The notes: generated from the sequence alone by a model not told the origin. A stretch of DNA of 35,672 bases from Thermoguttaceae bacterium (GCA_025062105.1 JANXAQ010000185.1:1-35672), one strand, 5' to 3'. Shown: positions 1 to 8,682, numbered from the stretch's first letter. Made by a program: numbers and translations.

Positions 1-19
1 CAGTACCACAGCTTGTTAG

Positions 20-173
20 AGGTTGTCTGAAAAGGAGGTAGCCAAGCTTCCTTTTCCAACGCTCGGTGAAGGCTCTAGGTAGCCAAGGTGCCCAAATCCC
101 GGACTGTATCTGCTCCTGATCGTGGAAACAACCTGGGAGTGGAGTGAGCCAAAAATCTCTCTTCAGACAGCCT
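20..173. mobile_element. M3-type MITE, divergent interior
   Basis: Terminal inverted repeats AGGTTGTCTGAA (20-31) and TTCAGACAGCCT (162-173) bound a 154-bp segment. It is flanked by GTTAG (15-19) and CTTAG (174-178), a near-perfect 5-bp target duplication. The ends match family M3, while the interior differs from the other copies. Confidence 0.65.
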
Positions 174-368
174 CTTAGAGGCGAGAATGGGAGTTTGCGT
201 ATGTTTCCCGTTTTTTTGAAAACACTTTCCCATATTCCACTGTTATAAATTACACGCCGTTGGTAGAGGGGTGAAAGGGAATCCTCTCTCCTGCCGTCTA
301 GAAAGGGGAAAAGACCTTATTCATCATTCATCTGGCGGAAAAGGTCTGGTGTTCCTGGAAAAATCTTT
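174..368. other. Leader region of cbiM
   Basis: No gene. A small hairpin with AGAGG (265-269) and CCTCT (283-287) arms lies about 80 bp before cbiM. TTATAAAT at 243-250 could be a -10 element, but no well-spaced -35 is seen. I looked for a cobalamin or NiCo riboswitch and did not find the conserved boxes. Confidence 0.3.
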
Positions 369-983
369 ATGCACCTGAGTGAAGCGATTTTGGCGGCCAG
401 TGCTTCGGGGCAGGTGGTGTTGGCTGGTGGGATGTTGTTGGCAGCCGGTGGCGTAGCTGTGGGGCTACGCCAGTTGGAGGCGGCTGACATGCCTCGCACC
501 GCCATTTTGACGTCGGCTTTTTTTGTGGCTTCGCTGATTCATGTGCCGGTTATGGGCACTCCGGTGCATCTAGTGCTTAATGGACTTTTGGGGTTGGTTC
601 TAGGGTGGGCGGCGGTGCCGGCCGTTTTGGTGGCCCTGCTCCTGCAGGCGGTGCTTTTCGGTTTTGGTGGGCTATTGGCGGTCGGAGTCAATACTGTGGT
701 TATGGCCCTGCCGGCGGTCCTGTGCTATTATCTGTTTCGGCGGGCCAGCCTAGGGAGCAACGCTCTCTTGGCTTGGTGGGCAGGGGCAGCGGCTGGGTTT
801 ACCGGGGTGATGGTGGCTGCCTTCCTGGCGGCCGGTGTGCTTCTGGCTACCGGAAAAGCCTTTAACCATGTGGCTCACCTGGTCCTTCTGGCCAACCTGC
901 CGGCAGCCGGGATCGATGCCATCGTCACCGCTGCCGCTGTGAGCTTCTTACGAAAAGTCCGCCCAGAGGTCTTTCGCCGATAA
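369..983 (+). CDS. cbiM: CbiM-type S component of an ECF cobalt/nickel transporter
   Basis: This 204-residue, almost wholly hydrophobic protein is the substrate-binding membrane subunit of an energy-coupling-factor transporter for Co2+ or Ni2+. It starts MHLSEA; in the CbiM/NikM family the N-terminus with His2 forms the metal site, which fixes the start at this ATG. The next family block is visible at about residues 56-77 (HVPVMGTPVHLVLNGLLGLV), including the conserved His inside it. About six to seven membrane segments follow. It lacks the C-terminal extension found in fused CbiMN proteins; the next gene encodes a NikL-like accessory protein instead. The ribosome-binding site is weak (GGAAA upstream). 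It is the first gene of a cbiM-nikL-cbiQ-(cbiO) locus. Whether the ion is cobalt or nickel cannot be decided from the sequence. Confidence 0.92.
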   Translation: MHLSEAILAASASGQVVLAGGMLLAAGGVAVGLRQLEAADMPRTAILTSAFFVASLIHVPVMGTPVHLVLNGLLGLVLGWAAVPAVLVALLLQAVLFGFGGLLAVGVNTVVMALPAVLCYYLFRRASLGSNALLAWWAGAAAGFTGVMVAAFLAAGVLLATGKAFNHVAHLVLLANLPAAGIDAIVTAAAVSFLRKVRPEVFRR

Positions 984-1016
984 TTTCCTTTTAGCCTCGG
1001 TTGGGAAAGGCTTTCG

Positions 1017-1949
1017 ATGAGACTGGTTTTTTCCCACAGGCTCTCCACCGAAGCGGTTTCCCGCTTGCAACCAGCGATTTGCGTGCAGGCTCCCAAATCC
1101 CACATACGGCTGTTTTGTCGGGTTTTCCCAGATGTACCAATCCAATGGAAAACTCCTCGGAAAACGAGGGAGTCTGCTGTCGGGATAGCTTCTAAGGAAA
1201 AGCGACGATTATGTGTGGTTCTGGTTGCTGGACTGATCGGATGGCTTCTAGGGGGTGGTTCGGCTGCTTGGGCCCATAAGATTTATCTTCATGCTGAGGT
1301 GGTTGGTCAGAAAATCCAAGGTCGGGCTTATTTCCGAGGTGGTGCGGCGGCACAGGAAGCCACTCTGCAGGTGTTTCTGCCCGACGGCCGAAAACTCTTA
1401 GAAACCAAAACAGACGCCAACGGACAGTTTTCTTTCTCGGCGCCGGCCCGATGCAATTATCGGCTGGTAGTAGATACGGGCGACGGTCATGGAGCGGAAA
1501 CTGTCCTATCGGCCAGTGAACTGCCGGAATCTCTACCGCCCCTGGAACAGATCCCATCGCCCCTTATAGAAAAACTCCCATCTCTCTCGGAAGAAAAACC
1601 TCCCAGCAGCTCCCTAGCTCCATCCCTAGGAGTTTCGGGGCAGTCGGGGACTGCGGCGTTTCCACGGGAGCGTTCGGCCCAGCAAAACGTCCCCCCTCCT
1701 GGCAATCCAGAGCAATGGCAGCAATGGATCGAAGAGGCAGTGCGTCGGCAGATCGCCCCTTTGGCCAGCAGACTCGAACAAATGGAAGATCGCCTCCGCT
1801 GGAGCGACGTTTTGGGCGGCATCGGCTATATTGTGGGGCTTACCGGTCTGGGGTTTTATCTATTAGGAATGCGGAAATCTCTCTCACGGCCCATTTCTCT
1901 AAAACCGCCCGCGGAGCCAGATGGGCCAATGGACTCCTCCCATGCTTAA
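1017..1949 (+). CDS. NikL-like accessory protein of the cobalt/nickel ECF transporter (start uncertain)
   Basis: This encodes an exported, membrane-anchored accessory component of the metal transporter. A hydrophobic signal segment (CVVLVAGLIGWLLGGGSAAWA) is followed by a mature domain beginning HKIYLHAEV, with a carboxypeptidase-regulatory-like beta fold (GRAYFRGGAAAQEATLQVFLPDG, then TDANGQFSF, then DTGDGHGAE). A Pro/Ser-rich linker, a short coiled segment and a C-terminal membrane span follow (WSDVLGGIGYIVGLTGLGFY). This order, including the GGIGYI-GL motif before the last helix, is typical of NikL-type proteins encoded beside nikM/cbiM. It lies 33 bp after cbiM. The listed ATG places about 65 residues ahead of the signal peptide, which is unusual. 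The true start may be a non-ATG codon nearer position 1200, but no convincing alternative has a good ribosome-binding site. Confidence 0.75.
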   Translation: MRLVFSHRLSTEAVSRLQPAICVQAPKSHIRLFCRVFPDVPIQWKTPRKTRESAVGIASKEKRRLCVVLVAGLIGWLLGGGSAAWAHKIYLHAEVVGQKIQGRAYFRGGAAAQEATLQVFLPDGRKLLETKTDANGQFSFSAPARCNYRLVVDTGDGHGAETVLSASELPESLPPLEQIPSPLIEKLPSLSEEKPPSSSLAPSLGVSGQSGTAAFPRERSAQQNVPPPGNPEQWQQWIEEAVRRQIAPLASRLEQMEDRLRWSDVLGGIGYIVGLTGLGFYLLGMRKSLSRPISLKPPAEPDGPMDSSHA

Positions 1950-1994
1950 GCAGGTCGGGCGCTGAGGTTTTCTTGCGCAAGCAGCCAGGGACTA

Positions 1995-2099
1995 GAAATG
2001 TGTCCTCCAGTGGGTTTTTGCAGGCTTTCGAATGAAGCGTGATCCATAGCAGTTGCAGAACCGGAAATGTCCTCCTCCAGTTGGTTTTTGCAAGAGCTT
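1995..2099 (+). repeat. Imperfect direct repeat spanning the cbiQ start
   Basis: Positions 1996-2029 (AAATGTGTCCTCCAGTGGGT, then TTTTGCAGGCTT) resemble positions 2064-2099 (AAATGTCCTCCTCCAGTTGG, then TTTTTGCAAGAGCTT), 68 bp downstream. The second copy contains the cbiQ start codon and first codons. The first copy has an ATG but is out of frame and soon stops. It looks like a decayed local duplication of the translation-start region. Confidence 0.6.
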
Positions 2100-2834
2100 G
2101 TGCCAGAAGGGTGCTGGGTGCGGAGGATAGATCCGCGTGCACGGCTTTTGGCCGTGGCCGCCGCCGCAGTAGTGCTCAGCGCTTTGCAAAAAACCAGTGC
2201 GCTTGGGTGGGCTTTGGTAGGTATGGTGATGTTGGCCGTTTCCGCCAGGGTGCATTTGGGGCCGATGTTAGCCCGGCTTTTGCCGTTTAACCTCTTGGTA
2301 TTGCTGTTAGCTATTCTGTTGCCGCTCGGAGCAATGGGTGAATCGGTTTATCGGTGGGGCCTGCTCCAGTGGAATCCCGAAGGCCTGGAACTTGCCGGGA
2401 AAATCGCCCTGAAAGGGAATGCCATCCTGCTAGGGCTTTTGCTGTTGGTCGGCACAATGGAGCTGGCCACTGTCGGGCATGCCCTGGATCACTTGGGGGT
2501 CCCACCGAAATTGGCTCAACTGTTAATCTTCACGGTTCGGTATCTGGAAGTGCTCTATCGGCAGTACGATCGGCTGCGGGCTTCGATGAAGGTCCGGGGA
2601 TTTCATGCGGCCCTTAATCTCCATACCCTACGAACCTATGGAGTATTGGTCGGGATGCTTTTGGTTTGCGCCTGGGACCGATCCGAACGGGTTTTGGCTG
2701 CCATGCAATGCCGAGGATTTACTGGCAAGTTTTGGCTGCTAGAACATTTCCGGTACCGATGGATTGATCTGTGGTTTGGCCTCGGCTGGCTAGCTTGCTT
2801 AGCAGGCCTTATTGGCTTAGAACTCTGTGGGTAA
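2067..2834 (+). CDS. cbiQ: CbiQ-type T component (transmembrane coupling subunit) of the ECF transporter
   Basis: This 255-residue membrane protein couples the CbiO ATPase to the CbiM substrate subunit. It begins with a family-like RRIDPRARLLAV stretch, followed by hydrophobic helices to about residue 130 and a cytoplasmic coupling region. The two Ala-Arg-Gly-type motifs that contact the ATPase are visible as ASMKVRGF and, about 50 residues later, AAMQCRGF. The length fits the family. It lies 117 bp after the nikL-like gene, and that spacer carries a partial copy of this gene's own start region. There is no strong Shine-Dalgarno sequence. The cognate ATPase gene follows only after 627 bp of inserted repeats. 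Confidence 0.9.
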   Translation: MSSSSWFLQELVPEGCWVRRIDPRARLLAVAAAAVVLSALQKTSALGWALVGMVMLAVSARVHLGPMLARLLPFNLLVLLLAILLPLGAMGESVYRWGLLQWNPEGLELAGKIALKGNAILLGLLLLVGTMELATVGHALDHLGVPPKLAQLLIFTVRYLEVLYRQYDRLRASMKVRGFHAALNLHTLRTYGVLVGMLLVCAWDRSERVLAAMQCRGFTGKFWLLEHFRYRWIDLWFGLGWLACLAGLIGLELCG

Positions 2835-2845
2835 AATAGATAGCC

Positions 2846-2940
2846 TCGATTTCCCGCTTCCGTTTGGCCTATTTCCAGGATACAGCTTCCTCGGTACTCT
2901 AACCCTTCGAAAATATTGGCGTTAGTGAGTTTGCCGAGCA
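2846..2940 (+). repeat. Possible decayed M2 fragment after cbiQ
   Basis: CTCGATTT near 2850 followed by CTCTAACCCTTCGAAAATAT and TGGCGTTAG resembles the left half of M2 (CTCGACTTTT, then TAACTCCTTGAAATTATTGG and ACTTAGG). The right half is missing or displaced, with M1 inserted just downstream. Confidence 0.35.
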
Positions 2941-2953
2941 AAGATTGCACTAA

Positions 2954-3131
2954 GGAATCTCTGCATAATTCCACGCAGCTATTTTTATACGATTTTGCCT
3001 TACAGCACCTCTAACCCAACATGTAGAGGGCTAGCACCCAACGGATAGTAGTTGTTCGGGTGCAGAACTAAACGGTTATAGAATCAAAAATTCATATAAT
3101 TCACTATATGTTCAGCATTTTGCAGAGGTTC
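2954..3131 (+). mobile_element. M1 MITE copy A, between cbiQ and cbiO
   Basis: Left end GGAATCTCTGCATAATTC and right end TTTTGCAGAGGTTC are imperfect inverted repeats, 178 bp apart. The interior shares CTCTAACCCAACAT, GAATCAAAAATTCAT and CACTATATGTTCAG with the other M1 copies. The central palindrome is half lost (GGCTAGCACCC). Confidence 0.75.
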
Positions 3132-3155
3132 TTTAAGTCTGTCTGCTTGAAATAA

Positions 3156-3287
3156 CTCGACTTCGGACTGCCGTCGAAAACTGAAAACTCGGACTCCTTA
3201 GAATTATGGGGCTTAGGAATGGGGCCAAAAGGAGGGTTCACCATAACTCCTGTAAAAAAGTAGTTAGGAAAGATGGCAAAAGTTGAG
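3156..3287 (+). mobile_element. M2 MITE copy, between cbiQ and cbiO
   Basis: CTCGACTT at the left and ATGGCAAAAGTTGAG at the right bound 132 bp. The interior CTCCTTAGAATTATGGGGCT and TAGTTAGGAAAGATGG align with other M2 copies. Flanks are AATAA and AAATA. Confidence 0.65.
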
Positions 3288-3461
3288 AAATAAAGGACGT
3301 TTCCCAAAATGGCAACAATCCAGGTCAGGAAAAAGCCAACCTGGTGTTCTGCTTACTCTAGTTGCGTGGTTGGCTCCCCGGCTCTGGATGGCTGTGCCGA
3401 CTCAGGAATGTTTTCCGGGAAAAGGTTAGCTGGAGATAATATAAATTTTTGATTATCTACT

Positions 3462-4139
3462 ATGAATACCCCTCCGCCCTCTGTGGACAGACCGCTGATT
3501 CGGTTGGAAGAGATCTATTTCGCCTATGAGCCAGCTAGGCCGGTTTTAACCGGCTGTAATTTGGTGCTTTGGCCCGGGGAACGCGTAGGTCTGATCGGTC
3601 CGACCGGCAGCGGGAAAACCACCCTGTTACATCTGATCGTAGGCTTACTCCGTCCTAGCTCGGGTCGAATCGAAATCTTCGGTAAACTCCGGGCCAAAGA
3701 ACACGATTTTCTTTCGGTTCGCCGACAGGTAGGCCTTTTGTTCCAAGAGGCCGACGACCAACTGCTTTTTCCTACTGTGGCCGAGGATGTCGCCTTCGGT
3801 CCACTGAATCTGGGCAAACCAAAAGACCAAGTCCGCCAATTGGTTCGGGAAACTTTGGCCGGCTTGGGTTTAGCTGGATATGAAAATCGTATCACGTATC
3901 GGCTTTCCGGCGGGGAAAAGCGATTGGTAGCCTTAGCGGGCCTATTGGCCATGCAGCCCCAAATCCTTCTATTGGACGAACCGTTTGCGGGGCTGGACGA
4001 ACAAACCGCCCATCGGGTCCTGCACATCCTAGCTCGTTTGCCGCAGACGCTGCTTGTAGTCTCCCACCATCGGGATTGGCTACGCCAGATCGCCACCCGA
4101 ACGGTTCGGCTCCAGGAGGGCAAACTCCTGGATGAATAA
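3462..4139 (+). CDS. cbiO: CbiO-type ATPase of the cobalt/nickel ECF transporter
   Basis: This 225-residue ABC ATPase powers metal uptake with CbiM and CbiQ. All ATPase motifs are intact: Walker A GPTGSGKTT, Q-loop LLFQEADDQLLFPTV (the FQ-DDQ-F pattern typical of CbiO/EcfA), signature LSGGEKRLVAL, Walker B ILLLDEPFAGLD and the H-loop His in VVSHH. It is complete but separated from cbiQ by 627 bp containing one M1 and one M2 element. No Shine-Dalgarno sequence is evident before the ATG. An AT-rich stretch just upstream (ATAATATAAATTTTT, about 3438-3452) could serve as a local promoter -10 region. The product name is secure; separate transcription is inference. Confidence 0.93.
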   Translation: MNTPPPSVDRPLIRLEEIYFAYEPARPVLTGCNLVLWPGERVGLIGPTGSGKTTLLHLIVGLLRPSSGRIEIFGKLRAKEHDFLSVRRQVGLLFQEADDQLLFPTVAEDVAFGPLNLGKPKDQVRQLVRETLAGLGLAGYENRITYRLSGGEKRLVALAGLLAMQPQILLLDEPFAGLDEQTAHRVLHILARLPQTLLVVSHHRDWLRQIATRTVRLQEGKLLDE

Positions 4140-4140
4140 T

Positions 4141-4156
4141 CTCAACGGTTGTTGAG
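4141..4156 (+). terminator. Short hairpin directly after cbiO
   Basis: CTCAAC-GGTT-GTTGAG forms a 6-bp stem with a 4-nt loop, starting two bases after the cbiO stop, followed by GTTTG. It has no long T-tract, so it is a weak terminator candidate. Confidence 0.35.
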
Positions 4157-4288
4157 GTTTGAATTCGGATGGGAAGCCCCCCGTCCGACAAAACTACGTT
4201 TCTCTTGGTTTTCCAGGCTCTTGACCTTTAGCAGTGCCCAGCAGCCAGCCCCTTTAGATGTCTTAACCCTTTGAAAATTCGGCCTTAG

Positions 4289-4437
4289 CTCGACTTTTGC
4301 AATTTTCGGCCTCCTTGCCGCAGGGGGAAAGTTCTAACTCCTTGAAATTATTGGACTTAGGAAAATGCGTGAACAAAAAGAAGTCTCCTCCTAACTCTTG
4401 GAGTCAAACCAAGTTAGGAAAAATGGCAAAAGTCGAG
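4289..4437 (+). mobile_element. M2 MITE copy, downstream of cbiO
   Basis: A 149-bp element with terminal repeats CTCGACTTTTGCAATTTT and AAATGGCAAAAGTCGAG, one of the clearest M2 copies. The left flank is CTTAG (4284-4288); the right flank is TTTTAG. Confidence 0.85.
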
Positions 4438-4490
4438 TTTTAGAGGAAGCCCCAAAATGGCTAAAGTAGAAGGGGTAGAATTTAGGTAGG

Positions 4491-5981
4491 TTATTTGGCC
4501 CAGGAGCGGGCTCGCTCGACGGCCTGCTGCCAGCCGCTGAGCAGCTTTTGACGCTGGGAATCTGGCATCCTCGGGAGGAATCGACGCTCTTCTTGCCAGA
4601 GGGACCGGAGGGTGTGGAAATCTGGCCAGATGCCCAGGGCGTATCCGGCGGCAAAAGCAGCTCCCAGAGCAGTAGTTTCCAAAATTTTCGGTCGGATCAC
4701 TGGGATACCAAGAATATCCGCTTGGAACTGGCAGAGTAGGTTGTTTTTAGCGGCGCCGCCATCGACCCGGAGTTCATGAATTTTTGTTCTCAACGCCTCC
4801 TCCATCACTCGCAGAAGATCATGCGTCTGATAGGCGATGGCTTCCAAGGCGGCGCGGGCCAAATGAGCCCGGCCTGTTCCCCGCGTCAGCCCAATGAGCA
4901 ACCCCCGGGCATACGGGTCCCAATGTGGAGCCCCAAGTCCAGCTAGGGCCGGCACAAAATAAACCCCCTGATTGTCCGGAATCGTTTCAGCTAGGGCCTC
5001 TGTCTCCTGCGCCGATCGGATGATCCCTAGGTTGTCCCGAAGCCACTGTACGGCGGCCCCTGCCACAAAAACCGATCCTTCCAATGCATAATAAGCTGCC
5101 TGCTGGCTACTATAGGCCAAAGTGCTCAGTAGTCCCGGCGGAGGCGGAACCGGCTGCTGGCCTGTATTGAGCAGCAGAAACGCCCCCGTGCCCCAGGTAA
5201 CTTTAATCTGTCCGGCTTCAAAGCCCGTTTGGCCAAAAAGGGCAGCCTGCTGATCCCCTAGCAACCCCGCCACCGGCAGCTCCGCTCCGACCAACTGCCG
5301 ATGGGTGCAAGCAAATACAGAGAGGCTTGGCCGAACTTCCGGCAGAGAGTCCATCACCACCCCAAACTCGGCGCAAAGCTCCGGATCCCACCGACGCTGC
5401 CGGAGGTCGAAAAGTATGGTGCGTGAGGCATTCGATGGATCGGTGGCCGCCAGGCCGGTAAGCCGATAAAGTAGCCAACTGTCCACTGTGCCAAAAAATA
5501 TCTGGCCTCTTTCCATCTTTTCCCGGAGGCCTGGCAGATGCTGAATCAGCCACTCAATCTTTGTGGCTGAGAAATAAGGATCCGGCAAAAGACCGGTTTT
5601 CTCTCGGATGATCTCTGCCCAGCCAGTAGTCCGCAGCTGCTCGCATCGGGCAGCAGTGCGCCGGTCCTGCCAGACGATAGCCGGAGCAAGCGCCCGGCCG
5701 CTTCCCCGCTCCCAGACAATAATTGTTTCTCGTTGATTGGTGATCCCGAAACCGGCCAACTCCTTGGCCTGCAACCCTGCTCGTTGAAGGGCCTCCTGAA
5801 GCACACCCAATGAGGCCTGTATCATTTGTTCTGGATCCTGCTCCACCCAGCCCGGCTGAGGATAGGAAAGCGGGATCTCCTGATAGGCAGAAGCCCGCTC
5901 CGTTCCATCGGCCTGGAAAATGACAAAACGAACTCCAGTAGTCCCTAGGTCCAGGGCTCCAATATGGGGTTGGGTTCCCAT
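4491..5981 (-). CDS. glpK: Glycerol kinase
   Basis: Cytoplasmic FGGY-family sugar kinase of 496 residues, the normal length, converting glycerol and ATP to glycerol 3-phosphate. The N-terminal phosphate-binding motif GALDLGTTGVRFVIF is followed by the glycerol-binding block GFGITNQRETIIVW (Arg and Glu) and AIVWQDRRT. The conserved GDQQAALFGQ carries the catalytic Asp, and the C-terminal FGGY signature region reads VDGGAAKNNLLCQFQADILG. The start ATG has a purine-rich GGAGGAGAGAAAGG just upstream. No glpF or glpD neighbour is present; the gene stands alone between repeat-filled spacers. Other FGGY kinases (xylulose, gluconate) are less likely given the NQRET and WQDRRT motifs. Confidence 0.95.
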   Translation of the reverse strand: MGTQPHIGALDLGTTGVRFVIFQADGTERASAYQEIPLSYPQPGWVEQDPEQMIQASLGVLQEALQRAGLQAKELAGFGITNQRETIIVWERGSGRALAPAIVWQDRRTAARCEQLRTTGWAEIIREKTGLLPDPYFSATKIEWLIQHLPGLREKMERGQIFFGTVDSWLLYRLTGLAATDPSNASRTILFDLRQRRWDPELCAEFGVVMDSLPEVRPSLSVFACTHRQLVGAELPVAGLLGDQQAALFGQTGFEAGQIKVTWGTGAFLLLNTGQQPVPPPPGLLSTLAYSSQQAAYYALEGSVFVAGAAVQWLRDNLGIIRSAQETEALAETIPDNQGVYFVPALAGLGAPHWDPYARGLLIGLTRGTGRAHLARAALEAIAYQTHDLLRVMEEALRTKIHELRVDGGAAKNNLLCQFQADILGIPVIRPKILETTALGAAFAAGYALGIWPDFHTLRSLWQEERRFLPRMPDSQRQKLLSGWQQAVERARSWAK

Positions 5982-6655
5982 AACCTTTCTCTCCTCCCGA
6001 GCAAGCTAAGGCGGCAGTTTAGCCCGTTTGGTCCTAGTGGTCAAGTCCGCGCAGCTTCCCAGTTATTACCACTTCCGCTGAATGCCGAAGCCCACCTCTC
6101 TTTTATATGAAGAAATGTACCTATTCGTCAAAATACGGGCTTGCTCTCCCAGTTCAAATGCGACAGATAAAGCCCTACCAAATATCAGGTAACCCAACCT
6201 GGCAAAACTAGACACCTACTGCCCCGAAGAATATTTTCTCCAAGCCGGATTGCCACCCGCTCATCGGCGAGGAGACCTACCGAGTGATGCGGGGATGGAA
6301 GTTAGGCCCTAAGTTCATCAAAACCATCAAAACAATGCAGAAAACCTCTGGATTCCCGATTCCCCTGGCATGAAAAGCTTGAGGAATTTTGGACCAAACA
6401 TTAACTCCTTCGCTTGGCTGAAGTGTACCGGATGAGGCTGATTTTTGGGTCAGTTTAGGGGGGATCGGGAAGATAGCAGCCTCAGTTTCATCCAACTGCC
6501 TCTGCCTGGCATCTCCAGGAATAAGAAGCCAGGATTCCAGATTCGGGGGCTCATGAGACCGGGAAAGAGTTTCGATCTGGATATCGGACAATGACATCAG
6601 TAGGTTCTGGTAGAGGTGGATTTCCAAGAGTTAGGCTTGTTTTGCCTATATTGTA
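5982..6655. other. Gene-free spacer upstream of glpK
   Basis: No credible gene. ACCACTTCCGCTGAATG near 6067 and the inverted TTGGCTGAAGTGT near 6410 match a recurring end-like motif (consensus TAACACTTCNGCCGAA), so about 6064-6428 may be a larger decayed element. The glpK promoter should lie at the left end, but no clear -35/-10 pair is visible. Confidence 0.3.
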
Positions 6656-6828
6656 GAACCTCTGCAAAATCCGGAACATATAGTGAACTTTCTGAACTTT
6701 TGATTCTATAGCAGTTTAGTTCTTCTCTCTGAACACCTACTTTCTACTGGGTGCTAGCATTGCTAGCACCCCTAAATAAGGTTAGAGAGGGATATGGAAA
6801 ATATCCATTTGAAATTAGGCGGAGACCC
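6656..6828 (-). mobile_element. M1 MITE copy B
   Basis: Starts GAACCTCTGCAAAATCC and ends AATTAGGCGGAGACC; inverted relative to copy A. It carries the best central palindrome of the family: GGGTGCTAGCA and its exact complement around one base, near 6759-6781. Confidence 0.75.
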
Positions 6829-7069
6829 CATATCTACGCCCCATTGATCCATAAATTTTCAGCCACACCCAGTGTCTCCCGATTGGTTCCCCTAACAAAG
6901 CAAATCCTGTAAAATAATTGGTGCCAAACCTACCAAATAGCCTCCCCAATAGGCTTCCCCCAGACCTTTAGGGTACTAACGAGAAGTAACGCCAGGGCTT
7001 ATTGGTGTTTGGATTACCAATGAAAGCCCTCCCGTCCGTCAGCAGCGGGTTTTTGCGTGTGTACCTAAA
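6829..7069. other. Gene-free spacer between M1 and M2
   Basis: No gene or clear repeat. A loose inverted repeat occurs (ATTGGT and ACCAAA around 6918-6940, and again ATTGGTGTTTGGATTACCAA near 7000). Confidence 0.2.
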
Positions 7070-7216
7070 CTCGACTTTTGCCATTTTTGCAACTCCTTTT
7101 ATTTCAAGAAATCAGGTTTTCAGGATTCTTTGGTCTGTAAATTTCCTAAGTCCAAGATTTTCAAAGGGTTAGAACATCCCACGGAGCCAGCAGTCCGGAA
7201 ATTGGCAAAACTGGAG
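7070..7216 (-). mobile_element. M2 MITE copy with exact target duplication CTAAA
   Basis: CTCGACTTTTGCCATTTT and ATTGGCAAAACTGGAG bound 147 bp. CTAAA occurs immediately on both sides (7065-7069 and 7217-7221). The interior reads TTTCCTAAGTCC then AAAGGGTTAGAAC, the reverse of the 4289 copy. Confidence 0.85.
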
Positions 7217-7341
7217 CTAAATAAGGTTTTTTAATTGGTAATTCAAAGCCAATAATCCTCGATTTACAGGTCCTCCCCCCCCACACCTGACCTCTGCATT
7301 TTTCGCTATTATGTTTTTCTATTTTCGGAAGGAGAGTATCT

Positions 7342-8682
7342 ATGAAGCATCGAATTTCACGTCGTCGTTTGATTCAGGCAGCGGGAACGGTGGGCGTCTG
7401 TACGTTGATTCGGCCAGCAAGTCTACGGGCTTATGCAGCCAATCAAAAAGTGGCTGTCGGCGCCGTCGGCGCTGGTGTGGGCACCCATGACGCCAAACAG
7501 GTGGAAAACGCCGGTGCGGTCATTGCTGCTTTGTGTGAAGTCGATGAAGGCCGTTTGAACTCCTGGGCACGTAACCACCCGAACGCCAAACTCTACACCG
7601 ATTTCCGCAAAATGCTCGACGAAGCCAAATTGGACGGGGTGGTAGTGGCCACGCCTGACCATACCCATGCGCCGATCAGCATGGCGGCTATGCGAAGGGG
7701 CATTCATTGCTTCTGTCAAAAGCCGCTAACCCACAATGTCTTGGAAGCCCGCCGGATGCGCCAGTTGGCCGAGGAGAAAAAACTCATCACTCAAATGGGC
7801 ACCCAAACCCAGAGCAATCCGGAAATGCTTCGGCTTCGGAAACTGATCCAAGCGGGCGCATTGGGAGAGGTAACGGAAGTACATGTTGGGACGGATCGGC
7901 CTATTTGGCTTCAAGGCGCCGACCGTCCCCCCGGAGAAGATCCTCCGCCCAAAGAACTCCATTGGGATCTTTGGCTCGGCCCCGCACCAATGCGCCCCTT
8001 TGTAGCCCGTTGGCCGAAAGACCATCCCGCCCGTAAACTTCGTTCCTTCCGCCATGAATTTGTCTATCATCCGTTTGTTTGGCGCGGCTGGTGGGATTTT
8101 GGCACTGGCGCTTTGGGCGACATCGCCCCCCATGCGATGAATATCATCTTTTTCGCCCTCGAACTAGGAGCACCTACCAGCGTCGAAATTGTGGATACCT
8201 CCGGCATGACAGCCGAAATGTTTCCAGAATGGAGCATTTTGCGATTTGACTTTCCAGCCAGGGGCAACCTACCCCCGGTGAAAGTCTTCTGGTATGACGG
8301 CGGCAAAAAACTGCCCCAAGAACTTGGCGGCGGATTGGGACCGGTATTTGTCGGCACCAAAAACACCTATCCGGCCAACCGAGGCCCGTTCCGGGACGGC
8401 AAAGGCCAACCCTACCAATTGCCCGAGCTTGCCCCTGAGGAGTGGGATCGGCAAAACGTCTGGGCCGATTGGATTCGCGGTATCCAGACCGGCAAACAAC
8501 CCGGCTGCAACTTCAGCTACTCCGGCCCCTTTACCGAAGCGTATCTATTGGGCAATATCGCCTTACGGGTCAAAGGCCGAATCGAGTGGGATCCCGCAGC
8601 TTTCAAAATCACCAATAACCAGGAAGCTAATCAATACTTGAGTCGGGAGTACCGGAAAGGCTGGGGTTTGGATGAAATCTGA
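7342..8682 (+). CDS. Tat-exported Gfo/Idh/MocA family oxidoreductase
   Basis: A 446-residue NAD(P)-dependent sugar or polyol dehydrogenase-type protein. The N-terminus MKHRISRRRLIQAAGTVG is a twin-arginine signal ending around residue 30 (LRAYA), so the protein should be exported folded. The Rossmann fold starts at VAVGAVGAGVGTHD. The family hallmark that contacts the cofactor and substrate reads FCQKPLTH (the EKP/CEKP motif with Gln in place of Glu). The C-terminal part has the WRGWWDFGTGALGDIAPHAMN block common in planctomycete paralogues, whose substrates are mostly unknown. A good ribosome-binding site (GGAAGGAG) lies about 7 bases before the ATG. The gene is isolated; an M2 element starts 15 bp after the stop. 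The substrate cannot be told from sequence. Confidence 0.9.
   Translation: MKHRISRRRLIQAAGTVGVCTLIRPASLRAYAANQKVAVGAVGAGVGTHDAKQVENAGAVIAALCEVDEGRLNSWARNHPNAKLYTDFRKMLDEAKLDGVVVATPDHTHAPISMAAMRRGIHCFCQKPLTHNVLEARRMRQLAEEKKLITQMGTQTQSNPEMLRLRKLIQAGALGEVTEVHVGTDRPIWLQGADRPPGEDPPPKELHWDLWLGPAPMRPFVARWPKDHPARKLRSFRHEFVYHPFVWRGWWDFGTGALGDIAPHAMNIIFFALELGAPTSVEIVDTSGMTAEMFPEWSILRFDFPARGNLPPVKVFWYDGGKKLPQELGGGLGPVFVGTKNTYPANRGPFRDGKGQPYQLPELAPEEWDRQNVWADWIRGIQTGKQPGCNFSYSGPFTEAYLLGNIALRVKGRIEWDPAAFKITNNQEANQYLSREYRKGWGLDEI

Noticed and set aside
174-368. Cobalamin or NiCo riboswitch ahead of cbiM
   Set aside because: The conserved B12 box and the NiCo four-way junction signatures are not visible; only a small hairpin is present.
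1487-1822. Open frame antisense to the nikL-like gene
   Set aside because: Shadow of a well-supported gene on the other strand.
6277-6627. 116-residue open frame (-)
   Set aside because: No family motif or good ribosome-binding site, and it crosses a possible decayed repeat boundary; probably chance.
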